64,000 bases of DNA from Metarhizium brunneum (taxonomy: Eukaryota; Ascomycota; Sordariomycetes; Hypocreales; Clavicipitaceae). The stretch is from contig NC_089424.1 in the NCBI RefSeq assembly GCF_013426205.1, forward strand, positions 372,001 to 436,000. The letters are read 5' to 3'. Below the pieces are notes generated by a model, which was not told where the DNA came from, searched no databases, and worked only from the letters and a program-made list of their open reading frames with translations. Below are positions 11,299 to 22,705 of the stretch, piece after piece. Numbering within the stretch: position 1 is the first letter of the stretch; every line of letters begins with the position of its first letter. The position numbers were made by a program, and so were the translations under genes.

Positions 11299-12328
11299 TC
11301 AGGCGAGCACAGATATTTCTAAGCGGCTTGAAGTCTTTGCGTCAAAGTCATCCTTATTCGGGTAACTGCGGAATGGATGGCTACCTGAGTAATTGATGCT
11401 GCTTCCAAAAGAACTGTTTCTTTATTGAATTTGGGATGACCAGAGGCCTCGTTCGTCATTGGCGTTAACTCCATTCCTTCCTTGGAAATATGTCGATAGA
11501 TATGTGGCTAGAGTAACTGCACTTCGCCTGTGAGTCGGAGGTCTTGAAAAAACAGACGTCTTGTCTTTTTTTCTCCTTTGTTGACTTATTTCTTCTCTTT
11601 CGCCCGGCAAGCATATCAACTATTTATCCAGCCTACATATATATTGTTGGCTGTGAAGTACAATGACGTACCATGGTCGTCATGGACTAGGCTGTAAGCT
11701 GTCTCATGCCAGCTGCCTTTTCTTTGCCAAGAGGCCAATATACTGACGTTGTCTAATCCTTAGCAAGAGTTGAATGACATCATATGTAAATCAGAATGGC
11801 AGGCCGCTGCCGGTGGCATGGAATGCAATAGTGCACGGCAGGCATCATCTCATCGCGTTGTGGCCCAGTTGGGCTGATTGCGCATCATCCAATACCATCA
11901 ATACACATGAGTTCATGGTCGAGTCTATGTGTTACACGGAAAATAGCTTTACTTATATGTCGTTATCAATCCTCCAAGAGCGAGTGGCATTAGGTCCACC
12001 TGTATCACCACTCTGCCTTCTCGTAGACAAATGCCACCCTTGCCCAAGCTGGGAATTCATCTGAAGCATTTCATGAGCGGCTTTTCTTTGGATTCAGGTA
12101 CCCCCGAATGGAATGCTTTGCAAGTTGAGATTTCTGTCACTCTTTGCCTGTAACATGCAATTGGTTACAGAACTAATTGATACTATCACCCAGCCGTCAA
12201 GTCCCTTGCTTTGGCAACTTGACTATGGCAAAACTGCATGGCACTCTTGACGTAGTCGTTTGTTCCTCAGATTTTGTTACTTGATGTAATTAGGCTTCAT
12301 GTTTTCAATTGTCTGGCACTTTGTCTGT
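11299..12328. other. Intergenic stretch without supportable gene
   Basis: No coding signal beyond chance frames (for example 11774-12064). It lies downstream of the secreted-protein gene ending at 12329 and upstream of the DUF1264 fragment. Confidence 0.5.
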
Positions 12329-14549
12329 CTATCTTGTTCCCCGGTTGCTACCACCGTTGATACCGCCGTTGAAACCACTATTGATACCACCCTTGTTGTT
12401 GCTTCCGCGGTCGCCACCACTATTGATACCGCCGCTGGAACCGCCGTTGATACCATTATCGATACCACTATTAATATCACCACTGATACCATTACTGATA
12501 CCACCACTGATACCACCGTTTTTGTTGCCACTGTTGCTACCGCCGTTGATACCGCCGTTGATACCGCCGTTGTTGTTGAGATCGTTTTTGTTACCACCAT
12601 TGATATCACTCTTGCTACCACCATTGATATCACCCTTGCTACCGCCATTGATATCACCTCCGATACCACCGTTATTGTTGAGATCGTTTTTGTTACCACC
12701 CTTTTTATCACCCTTGCTACCGCCATTGATATCTCCCTTGCTACCGCCATTGATATCACCTCCGATACCACCGTTGCTGTTGAGATTGTTTTTGTTACCA
12801 CCCTTTTTATCACCCTTGCTACCACCGTTGATACCATTATTAATATCACCACTAATACCATTATTGATACCGCCGCTGGTACCGCCGTTAATAGCACCAT
12901 TAATATCACCACTGATACCACCACTGACACCACCATTGATACCACCATTGTTGTTGCCACTGTTGCTACCAGTATTGATACCGCCGTCGATACCACCATT
13001 GTTGTTGACACCGCCATTGGTACCACCATTGATACCGCCTTTAATACCATCGTTTTTGTTAGCGCCGTTTTTGTCAGCACCATTTTTATCAACACCGTTG
13101 TTGCTGCCACCTTTGTTGTTACCACTATTGATACCACCGTTGGTACCACCATTAATACCGCCTTTAATACCATCGTTTTTGTTAGCACCGTTTTTATTAA
13201 CACCGTTTTTATCAACACCGTTGTTGCTGCCACCGTTGTTGTTACCACCATTGATACCACCATTGATACCACCGTTGATACCGCCGTTGATACCGCCATT
13301 GGTACCGCCGTTGATACCACCGTTATTATTACCACCGTTATTATTACCGCCGTTGTTGTTACCTCCGTTGTTGTTACCGCCGTTGTTGTTACCGCCGCCG
13401 TTATTGCCGCCGTTTCCTCTTCCGCAACCACATAGGTCAGCGTTGGGATCATTGCTGACACTAAAGAACGTAGACGCATCTTGCGCAGGACGATCAGCGT
13501 TGCCCATGATGGCGGCCTGGTGTGTGCTGGCGCCCGTCATGGTGCTGCAAGTCCAGCAGCCCTGCGCAAGATTCGTGCCGCATTCCAGGTCCAGGTCGAT
13601 GCGGGTGAGTCCGCCGTTGGCTTTTCGCCCCTCGCCGTTGAAGCCCTTGAAACACGTCTTCTGGGGTGCTCGGTTATTGTTTGACTTGGCTCGCTCCCGG
13701 TCTTGGAGATAGGCGGCCGCCGCGATCGGAGCTGCACCTTGCAGTTCGTCGTTTTCCATGAGATGGCAAGTGACATGCGAGTGGCCAATCACGACGCCAT
13801 TCCCATCGAGCCGCTGCGGATTGCCGTTGTATGTGTTCTCGGGGTTTGTGAAGGTTCCCAGGTTTATATTCCGGTATACCGCACTAATCTTCATGCCGTC
13901 TTTGGGAGAAATGTTGCCGCATAATCTCGGTTGGCTGAATACAACAGTGGCCATTTTCTCCGGTGCTGGGACCTCGCCCATGACTGTCAAACAAGTTTAG
14001 ATGGTGGCAACACGGTCTTCATCTTGGTCATACATACTGATGGGGTTGCAGCAGGATTGTCCCGCCTTGACCTGTTCGCCATTGCATAACGGCTTCCCTG
14101 AGCAGAAATTGATAAAGTTATTCTGGCTCCTATCTCTTGGTTAGCCGCCGTCTGGGTTCATAAAAAGACGAAAAGAAAAGCGCTCTTCCTTACTGCAGGG
14201 CCTCGTCCGTTCCGGCATCGGCATTTTGTAGACCATTGGGAGTACGCTGCAAGCTGTTTCGAGACAAGGTGAGACTCTGCTGTTCTTGGCCATTGCCACC
14301 ACCAATCTGGCCCTTGTTGCCACCGTTCTGGCCCTTGTTACCGCCGTTCTGGCCCTTGTTACCGCCGTTCTGTGGGGGAACAACAATAGTAGCCGGTGGC
14401 TTTACGGCCCCTTGGTTTCCCCCGGGACGTTGCTGGAACTGTCGCCGGCTCAAGTGGCGGGAAACCCGAGGGCGAAAAGCCAAATCATCAGCAGCCTGGA
14501 TGGCGCCAGTGAAGCCCACCAGGGCGACAAGAAGACCTGCAATGTACAT
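12329..14549 (-). CDS. Secreted protein with long Asn/Gly-rich repeat tail
   Basis: Three exons: 14194-14549, 14038-14129, 12329-13983 (introns of 64 and 54 nt with GTAAGG and GTATGT donors), giving 700 residues. Residues 1-19 (MYIAGLLVALVGFTGAIQA) form a signal peptide. Up to about 118 follows a basic and Gln/Asn/Gly linker with GGNKGQN repeats. About 119-330 is a Cys-containing domain of a fungal extracellular family: NNFINFCSGKPLCNG, CCNPI, then an MGEVPAPEKMATVVF block, NLGTFTNPENTYNGNPQRL and GNGVVIGHSHVTCHL. It matches the neighbour at 16046-16992. From about 335 to 700 the chain is almost only Gly, Asn, Ile, Ser, Lys and Asp in GINGG-, GNNNGG- and DKNG-type units. Function unknown; the tail suggests a flexible wall- or matrix-associated protein (inference). 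Confidence 0.85.
12340..13425 (-). repeat. Coding minisatellite of the Asn/Gly tail
   Basis: About 1.1 kb of codon-level repeats, largely 15-bp units encoding Gly-Ile-Asn-Gly-Gly and variants, with larger internal duplications. A block of about 100 bp near 13005-13110 recurs at 13140-13240, and a block of about 120 bp near 12565-12690 recurs at 12675-12800. Because the units lack stop codons in every frame, long false frames open on both strands here. Confidence 0.85.
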
Positions 14550-16045
14550 GACGCGCTTCCAAGTTGTGTTTTGAAGAGAGGGTCTCTGCTAGTCAAGATT
14601 TCAGTACTTGCTTGGCATCGGAGGACGTTATTGTTGTTGTGAGTGATGGAATCGGGTCCGGCCCGGATAAAAACAAGACTACTATAATTAAAAGTGTTTG
14701 TTTGACTTGGAGCCTGTGTCGCAGACACCGGTGCTAAGACATCAAGAAAAGAAATGAGAGGAATGATTTCGATCGTACGATAAATGTAACCGGAAAGGCA
14801 CACGTACGAGAAAAGATGAAGAGAACAGAACAGATGAACGAGGATGGGGGTGGAGGGAGGGGGGGGAGAAGTAGCTTGAGCTCCAGAGAGAAGCACTACC
14901 GTCTTGATGCGTCTCAAAACGTTGAGCATGTAGAGTCAAGTGCGTGTATTCATAGCTCGGCCGAGGGCAGGAGGCGCCAATTATCCCACCAGAGGTTCCG
15001 AAATGTCGTTTCCGACCGTACCGTCAGCTGTACTATTCGGTTGCATTACTCGGTTCCAGTCTAATGGAAATAAGTTCGGACATGGGTGAGTGTTTTAGAA
15101 AAGTAGAGTCCGCCCTTGCCTTGTTTCAATGGCGTCGTCGTCGGTATCGTGTGCGTCTCCCGCAAGGCTGTTTCATTGTAAGCAGCCATGGCGCCGATCG
15201 TCCAATGAGTTTCGGTATACAGCGGGCGATCAGGACAATCAGGCAATCACTTTGTTTGATAAAAGACCAGCATGAGGCCAACACTTCTGCCCCGGTTTCT
15301 CAACCGCCATGTGTTGGTGAATATGGCATCGCATCGATATTTTCAAGAGGAGCGGCCTATGCCGTCGCGCAGGTAAAGCATAATGGCATGAATCACGCCA
15401 GGCGTCGGCGAGATTCAGGATGCCGCATAAAGGCCGTCGTGTCGGAAGAGCGACTTTTACTTCCCTTTTTAGGTTCCGCGACCTGCCAAGACAAGGCTAG
15501 TGATGCACTCTGACTCGGATGTTGACATCATTGATCATCTTGGGACAAATATAGTCTATGGTTCCCACTAGTCCGCACTCGCTAGCCAATGTACATGCAT
15601 CTCGTGACGGACGTTACAACGCTTCGTCTGCCCCACCCACAGGAAGCGTGGCCAATCGAACAATTCCGACGAACGCACCTGAATCCGTTAGTATCAGATT
15701 TCCCCCTTCTTACAATATTGAAGGCAATGCTCCCTTTTCCTTGATGCAGGGGAGGTTTCGAATCAATCTGAAACCTACACAAAATCGACATTATATCGAG
15801 TGTTATGCACGAATGCAGTCTCGGAATTGAACCAGACATGACTAGCAACACAATCATCTCATCCCAAACACCGCTTGCACATAAGATTATTCCCACTTCC
15901 GCCTCTTATTCGAAAGTTTTTCTTCCTGTAATCGTTTAATCTGTCAACTTTGCTTCACTATGATAGCCGGTTTGCTGGGACAAGAAACACTGTCGATCCT
16001 TTGCTTGGCTTTCTCTTGAACATTATTGACTCACCCATCAAAAAC
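14550..16045. promoter_or_regulatory. Shared divergent intergenic region of the two secreted-protein paralogues
   Basis: About 1.5 kb between the start codons of the minus-strand gene (14549) and the plus-strand gene (16046). It contains a strong purine run on the plus strand at about 14840-14880, which is a pyrimidine-rich tract in the sense of the minus-strand gene, as in many fungal leaders. Open frames inside (14450-14929, 15064-15513, 15558-15896) have no domain support. Confidence 0.4.
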
Positions 16046-16992
16046 ATGTATATAAGCACTATTCTTTTGTCCCTCGTGAGCCTACCTGCCATAGGGGATG
16101 CCTTTAAACAAGAACAAGATTCAAAGCTTTCGCCAAGCATTATTGGCAAGTCATCACCCGTTCCACCATCATCGCCAGGCACAAAGAGCACCGCGCAAGA
16201 GGTCTTGTCTGGCCACGTCAATGTAGACGACCAGTGCCGCAGTCCAAACAATGACGGACAAGTTGATGAAAGCTCTTGGGACGACGCAAGTACGTGGTTT
16301 TCTCGAGACATGTTCCTTTGCAAGACCAAGATTAGGTTCTAACCGTCTATGCAGTTACAGATCAGGTTCCTGAAGTGGACCAGATGGTCTCTACTCTCAT
16401 TCATCACCCGGAGACAGAACAGAATTTTGACACCAACACAGCCTTCAGTGTTGACCTAACCATCGCGAACCTATTTCTAGTGGATAATATCATACCATAC
16501 GCCGGCCCACAGCGTTTAGACCCGGCGACTGGTCAAGTCAGGGGGCACGTGTATGTTGTGATTCAAAAGGCCGCTGGAGGCAGCGGTGCACTTCTAGGCG
16601 ATGGCAGCGTTGTCTATTCCGCGAGAGTCCCTGGCCGGGGTAACAACGTGGTTTACACCGGTGGCGGAGCCATGAAGACCATGAACAGACTTAGTGTTGA
16701 AGTTGACGACGGCCTCCACGAGCCAGGCCGTTACCGCGTCTGCACCGTGGCAACAGCAGAAAATCTGCAGCGGGTCGTGATGCCACCAGTCATGCGTGGC
16801 CCGCAAGATGACTGCATCTGGTTCACTGTTGGCGACGGAGTTGTAGACCGAGAAGTTGGCATTGCCAACCAACCGAAGGAGTTGGTCGGCACTTTGCAGC
16901 CAGTCAGCCTGGGCTCAGCGGACCATGTCAATCTATCGGTTTCATTTGAATTACTACCGAGGCTGTGGCAAGTGGTTGAAGCTAAAAGATAG
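16046..16992 (+). CDS. Secreted protein, paralogue of 12329-14549 without repeat tail
   Basis: Two exons, 16046-16289 and 16355-16992; the 65-nt intron has donor GTACGT and acceptor ATGCAG and joins in frame, giving 293 residues. I chose the start at 16046 because it gives a signal peptide (MYISTILLSLVSLPAIGDA) that resembles the neighbour's; an in-frame ATG exists at 15950. A low-complexity linker is followed by the family domain: DQMVSTLIHHPE, IANLFLVDNIIPYAGPQRL, GQVRGHVYVVIQ, then GRYRVCTVATAENLQ and GPQDDCIWFTVGD near the end. The GHSHVT-type and RVCT/DDC-type blocks are the hallmark of this fungal family as I know it. It lacks the NNFINFC-type N-terminal block and the Asn/Gly tail. Function unknown; extracellular location inferred. 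Confidence 0.85.
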
Positions 16993-17402
16993 TACTTCAA
17001 ACTTGTTGATATCTCTTTCTTCTGCGCTCTTGATCACACGACAAGACACAGCTGCTGGATGTAGTAGCACCAGCACACGACGCGATTGCTGTGTCTAGGT
17101 TGAATTTCTAGTAATAGACAGTAGAATTTAGAATTAGATATTAGATTCGGTCACGGGTCTAATACTCTTGGCCCGCAATTCATATTGCCACAGCCGAGGA
17201 TTACCGTGGCTCGCCCGTCCTGATGAGATTATAGCAAAACTAGCCACATCCACAAGAGGTCAGCTGTCTCCAAAACTCCTCTGTTGGTGGCAAGTGTATT
17301 CTCAAAATACACCACGGCATTGTCAATTTAGAACAACTCGGCTCAAGAATAACCCCTCGGTATCAAAACTACCCATAATATTCTGGCTACTCTACGGAAG
17401 AT
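16993..17402. other. Intergenic stretch before the regulator
   Basis: About 400 bp with nothing I can assign; it presumably holds the promoter of the regulator relic that follows. Confidence 0.4.
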
Positions 17403-19673
17403 GGCACCGAGTCTCTCACAACAGGTGCTAGAAGCAGCCACGACAAGTCCACCAGAAACACGCCTGGAAGCCAATTGGAGAGCCCTAGGCGCAGGCGTGG
17501 TCGTGGCATCATGACACCCAACGCTTGTACAGAATGCCGAATGAAGTGGGCAAATGTAAGCTGATAAGCTTTACCATAAAGATCGACCCTCGACTAATTT
17601 GTGAAAAAGTAAAACCTTGGCTAGCAAACCAACCACTATTCGATGGACAAAATTCATGCAGTCGCTGCAAATCTTCTGCCATTGAGTGTATATACGAGAC
17701 CCCATTACGGCAGTCAAAAGACGAACTCCGAACGAAAATTGAGCAGTTGCACCAGCGCCTGGACACAAGTAGTCGTGTAATTTCTGCATTGGCCCAACCA
17801 GAACTTTCCAACAATATATTAAGACGCCTATGGGCCGGAGATTCTGTCGAAACTATATACGAGGTGATAAACAACAGCAGCAACGTGGACAACCAGCTGG
17901 GCAGGCTGGGGCTCCAAGGAAGTCAGCCATTTGACTCGCAAAATGAGGTCCACGATTACCATTCGAGGAATGTTGAATCACGCGACTGGGGGGGACATGC
18001 GGCAGCAGTGTCAAGCCCTGCAGACGTAAAGTCGACGCCGAATGTGATGCTTCAGACTACCGCTCAAGGCGGGCAGTCGTCCCGCGAACGCAATTCTGTC
18101 TTGTGGCCGTTGGGGGGGCCAACGACCGAATTTGCCGGGTCATGGGCGATGGTTACCCGCGATACCGATCTGATACAGCATTTGCTAGCATTGTACCTTT
18201 GTTGGGAATATCCCACATTTGCATCGCTGAGCAAGGAGCACTATCTCAGAGATTTCCATGACGGGAGAAGAAGGTACTGCTCTTCATTGCTCACAAACGC
18301 CTTGCTTTCGTTGGGCCGCCGCCTTTCTAATCAGCACGCGATCGGGGGAGATTCTAGCGATTGTGTTACCTTGGGTGAACACTTCTTCAGAGAGTGTCAA
18401 TGACTATGCCTTTCCGAGGCAGATCTTGGTTCAGTAACCACAGTCAAGAAATTGAGAATAATGTCCGTTCGAGAAGCGAGTTGCAGTCGAATCTCCATGA
18501 GCGCGTATTATTCCGGCCAATGTATGCGGTTGGCTATAGAAACGGGCCTTCATCGGGACAATGATGACGACTCACAGAAGGACGAGGACCAGGAGCATCG
18601 TGTCGTTGGACTGGCTACTTTTTGGCGGCTTTCACACTGGACAATTTGGCCAAACATGCCAAACATCGTATAATCCAAGAGTTACAATATGATGGGATAC
18701 TAACAACCCTCTCTAGTGCTCTGCCCTTTGCTGGCTCGTTGCCGACGACGTCGTATATGCCATCCCTGCCACCTAAGCCTCCTATCCTAGAAGCAACAGA
18801 GCAGCTCCCATGGATTCCATTTATAGATAACTTTGAGTTCTTCGTTTCCAACTTGGAGAATGAAGAGGTCAATTGATCACTGTGGCGATAGGGGTACTCT
18901 TGACACTGCCGTGCGAGCAAGCATCGGATGAGCCATCAGTATCTATGTTGTTTTGTCAACTAAGCGAACTCACTCACGAATGCTTGTATCTTGTACACAG
19001 ACCTGCGGCATCTTTAACAGCCGAGGCTCAGACTGTGCTACGGCTGTACACAAAGTATTTAGTCTCGTACGATAACCTACTAGAGACTTTGCAGCTCGGC
19101 CAGAATTTCACCCCATACGTGCTCTTCGTTCAGTATGCCAGCAAGTCCCTCCAGCCAGGCCTCCATGCTCTACTAACTCTGATGGATTGTATCATCATTT
19201 CACTATTATATTACTATTCTGGCATTTCAGGGACCTTGAAATTCCTGGGGCTGTGTTATTGCCGCGGAATATCTGTGCCGAGGCGGCAGAGGGCAATTGG
19301 CACTCTAGTAAAGTCGTACGACACACTAGACACACTACAAAGGACGCCCTCGTTTGTGCTATACTCTGTGCTGACAGCCTCTATTGTGCACCTCGCCAAC
19401 ACTATCTCTTTTACCCACACTATCTTCGTTGCTGCTGAGCGCGAAGGCCCGATGCCTGCAAAACGAGCGGGCTTCTCGGCTTTGGGGGGTGTTGAAGAAG
19501 ATGTTACGTCTCTCGAGGAAATGGAACAATGCCACCCTTTTGCCAAGAAGGTCTTGAGCATACTGTCCTACCTTATGAAGGCATGGAACGTCCAAGTAGA
19601 AGTCGAGGCTGGAGAGATTTCTCTCCAAGACTGCATTGAAATATGCCGACCGTATGGCCAGAGTCCTGTGTGA
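17403..19673 (+). pseudogene. Zn2Cys6 transcription factor relic (fungal_trans domain)
   Basis: The N-terminal frame (from about 17403) reads RRRRGRGIMTPNACTECRMKW, the first half of a zinc cluster (Cys codons at 17526 and 17535). The rest (GKC, then SCSRCKSSAIEC) lies in another frame beginning near 17525 with about 30 extra residues between, so an indel or a decayed intron separates them. A coiled-coil linker follows, then the middle-homology domain: LIQHLLALYLCWEYPTFASLSKEH and, after a TGA at 18401-18403 in the same frame, SEADLGSVTTV and MSVREASCSRISMSAYY. A further one-base shift lies near 18620, and frame exchanges near 18870, 19190 (MYHHFTIILLF in another frame) and 19290. Family: NirA/nit-4-like gal4-type regulators. 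I judge it inactive; some shifts may be unrecognised introns. Confidence 0.8.
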
Positions 19674-21138
19674 TTCTACCCTTGGATTCGACGGCGAAGA
19701 TTTCATTCCTGACGTCAAAAAACGTCAAGGAACAAATTCAATGATACAAACGGCGGTAGGCCGTCCTGACCACTGTCTTTTCTCACCATTTACACAATTA
19801 AGAAATCAAATGATAGCAACATAACGAGCCCTCGGGCAAGCTGGTTTCGCACCTCTTACCAAGCTGTTAAGTTTTGATGTTTGGCGTATATAGTCAAAAT
19901 TCGTTGATGTAAACATTGCAACTACTCCATTTTGCCATCATATTCGGGAGCATCTAACGGAGCTTGATGGATTTCTTCGTCTTTACCAGAATGAGATACG
20001 GAAATTATAATCACAGAGAGGTTGTTGGACGTATAGGGTCCGGAGTTCCATAAGAGGTGTGGTCTGCTCAGCTGGTCACTAACGGGCAGATATAAATGGT
20101 CCGTGCGATAGGGGTGAGATGAACCTCGACGATGAATATAGAATAGTATCCATAAGACTTGAGAGCTGGGTGCGTCTTGGTAGAGTCTGTCATTAATTAG
20201 GTCGGACGAGGCTTGAGAGGAAATACTCACGGTAGTTGGGCAGATACAAAGTCTAGCTGTATTTCAACTTTATTCCTCCAGATGTCACTTCTTATTAAGC
20301 TCTTAGTATCTAGGTACCTAGGTAGTTATGTGGCGGCAGGATTTCGTGTTATTACTACTGTGGCTTGTGTGGCAATTGACGAACCAACGTGAATGTCCTA
20401 GCATGACTATACCGCGAGGGACTATTCGCCAACCCACCATGGCTGGAGCAGCTGAATACATGGCAACAGAAATTTCCTAGTTGCAAACTTTAACTCTCCG
20501 ATTGTACCCCTGGTAATCAAGTAACGGTAAATACTGTGCTCCACCTGACATATGTGTAGAGCTGGCTGAGTGCTTACAAGCTGCATATGTAGCTTCGAGA
20601 GCTGGTTTAGCACATGTACCTCCTGCCTCCCGCGGCCAGCTTCGATCTTCCTGCGAAGCCTCAGGTTTGGTGGCGGCATTGTTGGGGCTAACTGAGGTGA
20701 ATCGCCATCTATATCATGGCAGGCACCGCCTCTTCAACCTTTCCAGCATCTTCATCCATCACACCTTTTTTTAGCTGGCTCACTGTTGTGCAGCTTCTCT
20801 TTTCTCTGCCGTGAAATCCATCGCAGTGGTGGCCTATGCATTGTCCAATGGTGCTGAGCCTCTTGGATAAATTCTTCAACTCCCTACATGACATACAAGC
20901 TCTTATTTAAAACGGGGGCCAAGACGCAAGTCGCAGTTATATTCCGAAAGGAAAACCTTCCGAACCAATTGATTGGATCTGTGCCAACCCACTGAGTCTA
21001 TATCATGAATCGCCGCATGTATCCTATGAGGTCCTGGCAAAATGAGTCGATCAACATCGCGACATCTTCTCTTGCTAATATAAGCCCTCAGGTCCGCCTT
21101 CACTTGCCGAAACTTTCAAACCGAGCAGCAGAGTCTAC
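19674..21138. other. Intergenic stretch
   Basis: No supportable gene. It contains a short palindromic run built on CTAGGTACCTAG near 20310-20325, typical of fungal intergenic DNA, and chance frames at 19922-20230, 20422-20679 and 20709-20894. Confidence 0.45.
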
Positions 21139-22176
21139 TTGATATCAATGAGCAAGGCGTTTAAAACCACTAATATCGCTGTCAAAGAAGAAGCTCAACA
21201 TGATAGAGAGCGAAGTGACCACAACGCGAGTCTTCGTGAAGCACATCCAGATTGGCATCTCGAACCACGGAATTGGCATTTCACGGAAGGCTACTTGGAG
21301 ACTCTGAATTCGTTGATCCATTTACGAATCCCAACCGAATCCGAGGATTTGACGCAACTGCTGAAAGATTTAGAAGATGAATCTTGCTTACCTATTTGGA
21401 GAGCTGCGATTGATTCTCTCATGTCTTTCCAAGGCGTATCGTCAAGCACGGTTAATTGGAAATCAGCTAAGCAAAGGGCGGTCGACATTCTTGCGCAGCA
21501 TGATGTGGCTGCGGAAAATTTTGAGCGCCTTCAATTCGTGCAGAATACGCCTCAAACAAAGCGATTTTGCGAAAATATAAAGGCAAAGCTCCAGTTAATG
21601 GGGCGCTTCACTGTTATATATGACGCTCAACCGACGGCAACTGAAGATCAACCTGAGCCAGCAGAATTTCGTTACGAACTGTTTCCATTGGGCAACCAAC
21701 GTCAGAAAACGGTAGCTAGAGCATATCCTAATGTATCTCCGCATGTGAGTTTATAGTTATTGAGTATTCAGAAATGCAGATACTCACAGCTTATCCAGAT
21801 CAATGGCCCAGTATTAGTTACTATAGTTTTTCTCACGACGCTCATATCGATCATCCCTTTACTTGTCGCGTGGCAACATTCAACTAATGACCGAGGCTCT
21901 GCGACTGAATCGGATTTCTGGCTTCTTATGCTCAACTCGATAATGTGTCTTGTTGGAATATTTTCTGCAATATTTCCATCTTTTTGGTACCCCCTATTAG
22001 CCTACAATCGCTGGGCGCAATGGCTCTCTGTCTTTGGCTGTGTAGCCGCTATTGCTGCTATTCCGATGTATTTGTACTTGCCTACAATGCGGAGTGCTTT
22101 GGTTGCATTTCTGGCCCAGGCAATCCAGGGTATTGTAACATTGCAGCTCGCCCTTGCAACAGAACAAAAGCCATAG
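21139..22176 (+). CDS. Unknown protein with C-terminal four-helix membrane region
   Basis: Two exons, 21139-21744 and 21799-22176. The 54-nt intron (donor GTGAGT, acceptor ATCCAG) removes an in-frame TAG; an acceptor nine bases earlier is also possible and keeps frame. The product is about 327 residues. Residues 1-200 are soluble, charged and helical (DWHLEPRNWHF, SEDLTQLLKDLEDE). From about residue 203 four hydrophobic segments follow, beginning at VLVTIVFLTTLISI, LLMLNSIMCLVGIF, WLSVFGCVAAIAAI and ALVAFLAQAIQGIV. No signal peptide; start could be Met1 or Met4. I do not recognise the family; small fungal proteins with a cytosolic head and a terminal membrane bundle exist but have no agreed role. 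Reading frame intact. Confidence 0.7.
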
Positions 22177-22550
22177 TGCCGCTCACTACCTTATTATTAT
22201 AGTCTATCTTTATGATAACCTCTCGATGCTATTTCTTTATCTGTAGTTCCAAATATACATTGACGTAAAGATTAGTTGCTAGCTATTGTAATAAACACGA
22301 TGAATGCTAATATTAGTTGATAAACAATAAACATGATAAATCTAAGCACCCTGGCTGGGTGTTATGCCATTCCATTTTGGGTGTTAGTTGATCGCTTTCC
22401 GAGGCGAACTAATTTTGCGTGCCATGTGTTATATTCCTAGGACCTGAAAACTAGGCCCCATTTTGGCTGTTTTCTTCAATTTGAGAAGCTGACAAGGCCA
22501 AAAGCGTGTTGTATGAGCCTTGCTCGGGGTCCCGACTTATAGCCTTCACA
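22177..22550. other. Intergenic stretch
   Basis: AT-leaning sequence without gene signal between the membrane protein gene and the left inverted-repeat copy. Confidence 0.4.
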
Positions 22551-22554
22551 GTTG

Positions 22555-22705
22555 TGACAAGGGCTCGGAAAGAGGGCTTGGAGCAATAGCTCAATTCAAC
22601 TAATAACAGTCTTTGGTATCAAAGGTCCTTGGTTTTCCTCAAGGCCTTGAAGGTCAAAAACGTCTTTAAATACAAGAAGTCGGTGAGGGACTTTGTCCTA
22701 GGTCT
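22555..22705 (-). repeat. Inverted repeat, left copy
   Basis: The reverse complement of this stretch matches 24382-24505 closely (shared blocks include GACCTTTGATACCAAAGACT and TTGCTCCAAGCCCTCT), apart from an extra 40 or so bases on this side near 22650-22690. Together the copies bracket about 1.95 kb containing the dehydrogenase relic. Confidence 0.8.

Noticed and set aside
12299..13712. Long plus-strand frames of 378 and 467 codons
   Set aside because: They are exact shadows of the Asn/Gly repeat of the minus-strand gene, with monotonous Thr/Ile or Pro/Leu content, no start context, and a real spliced gene with signal peptide on the other strand.
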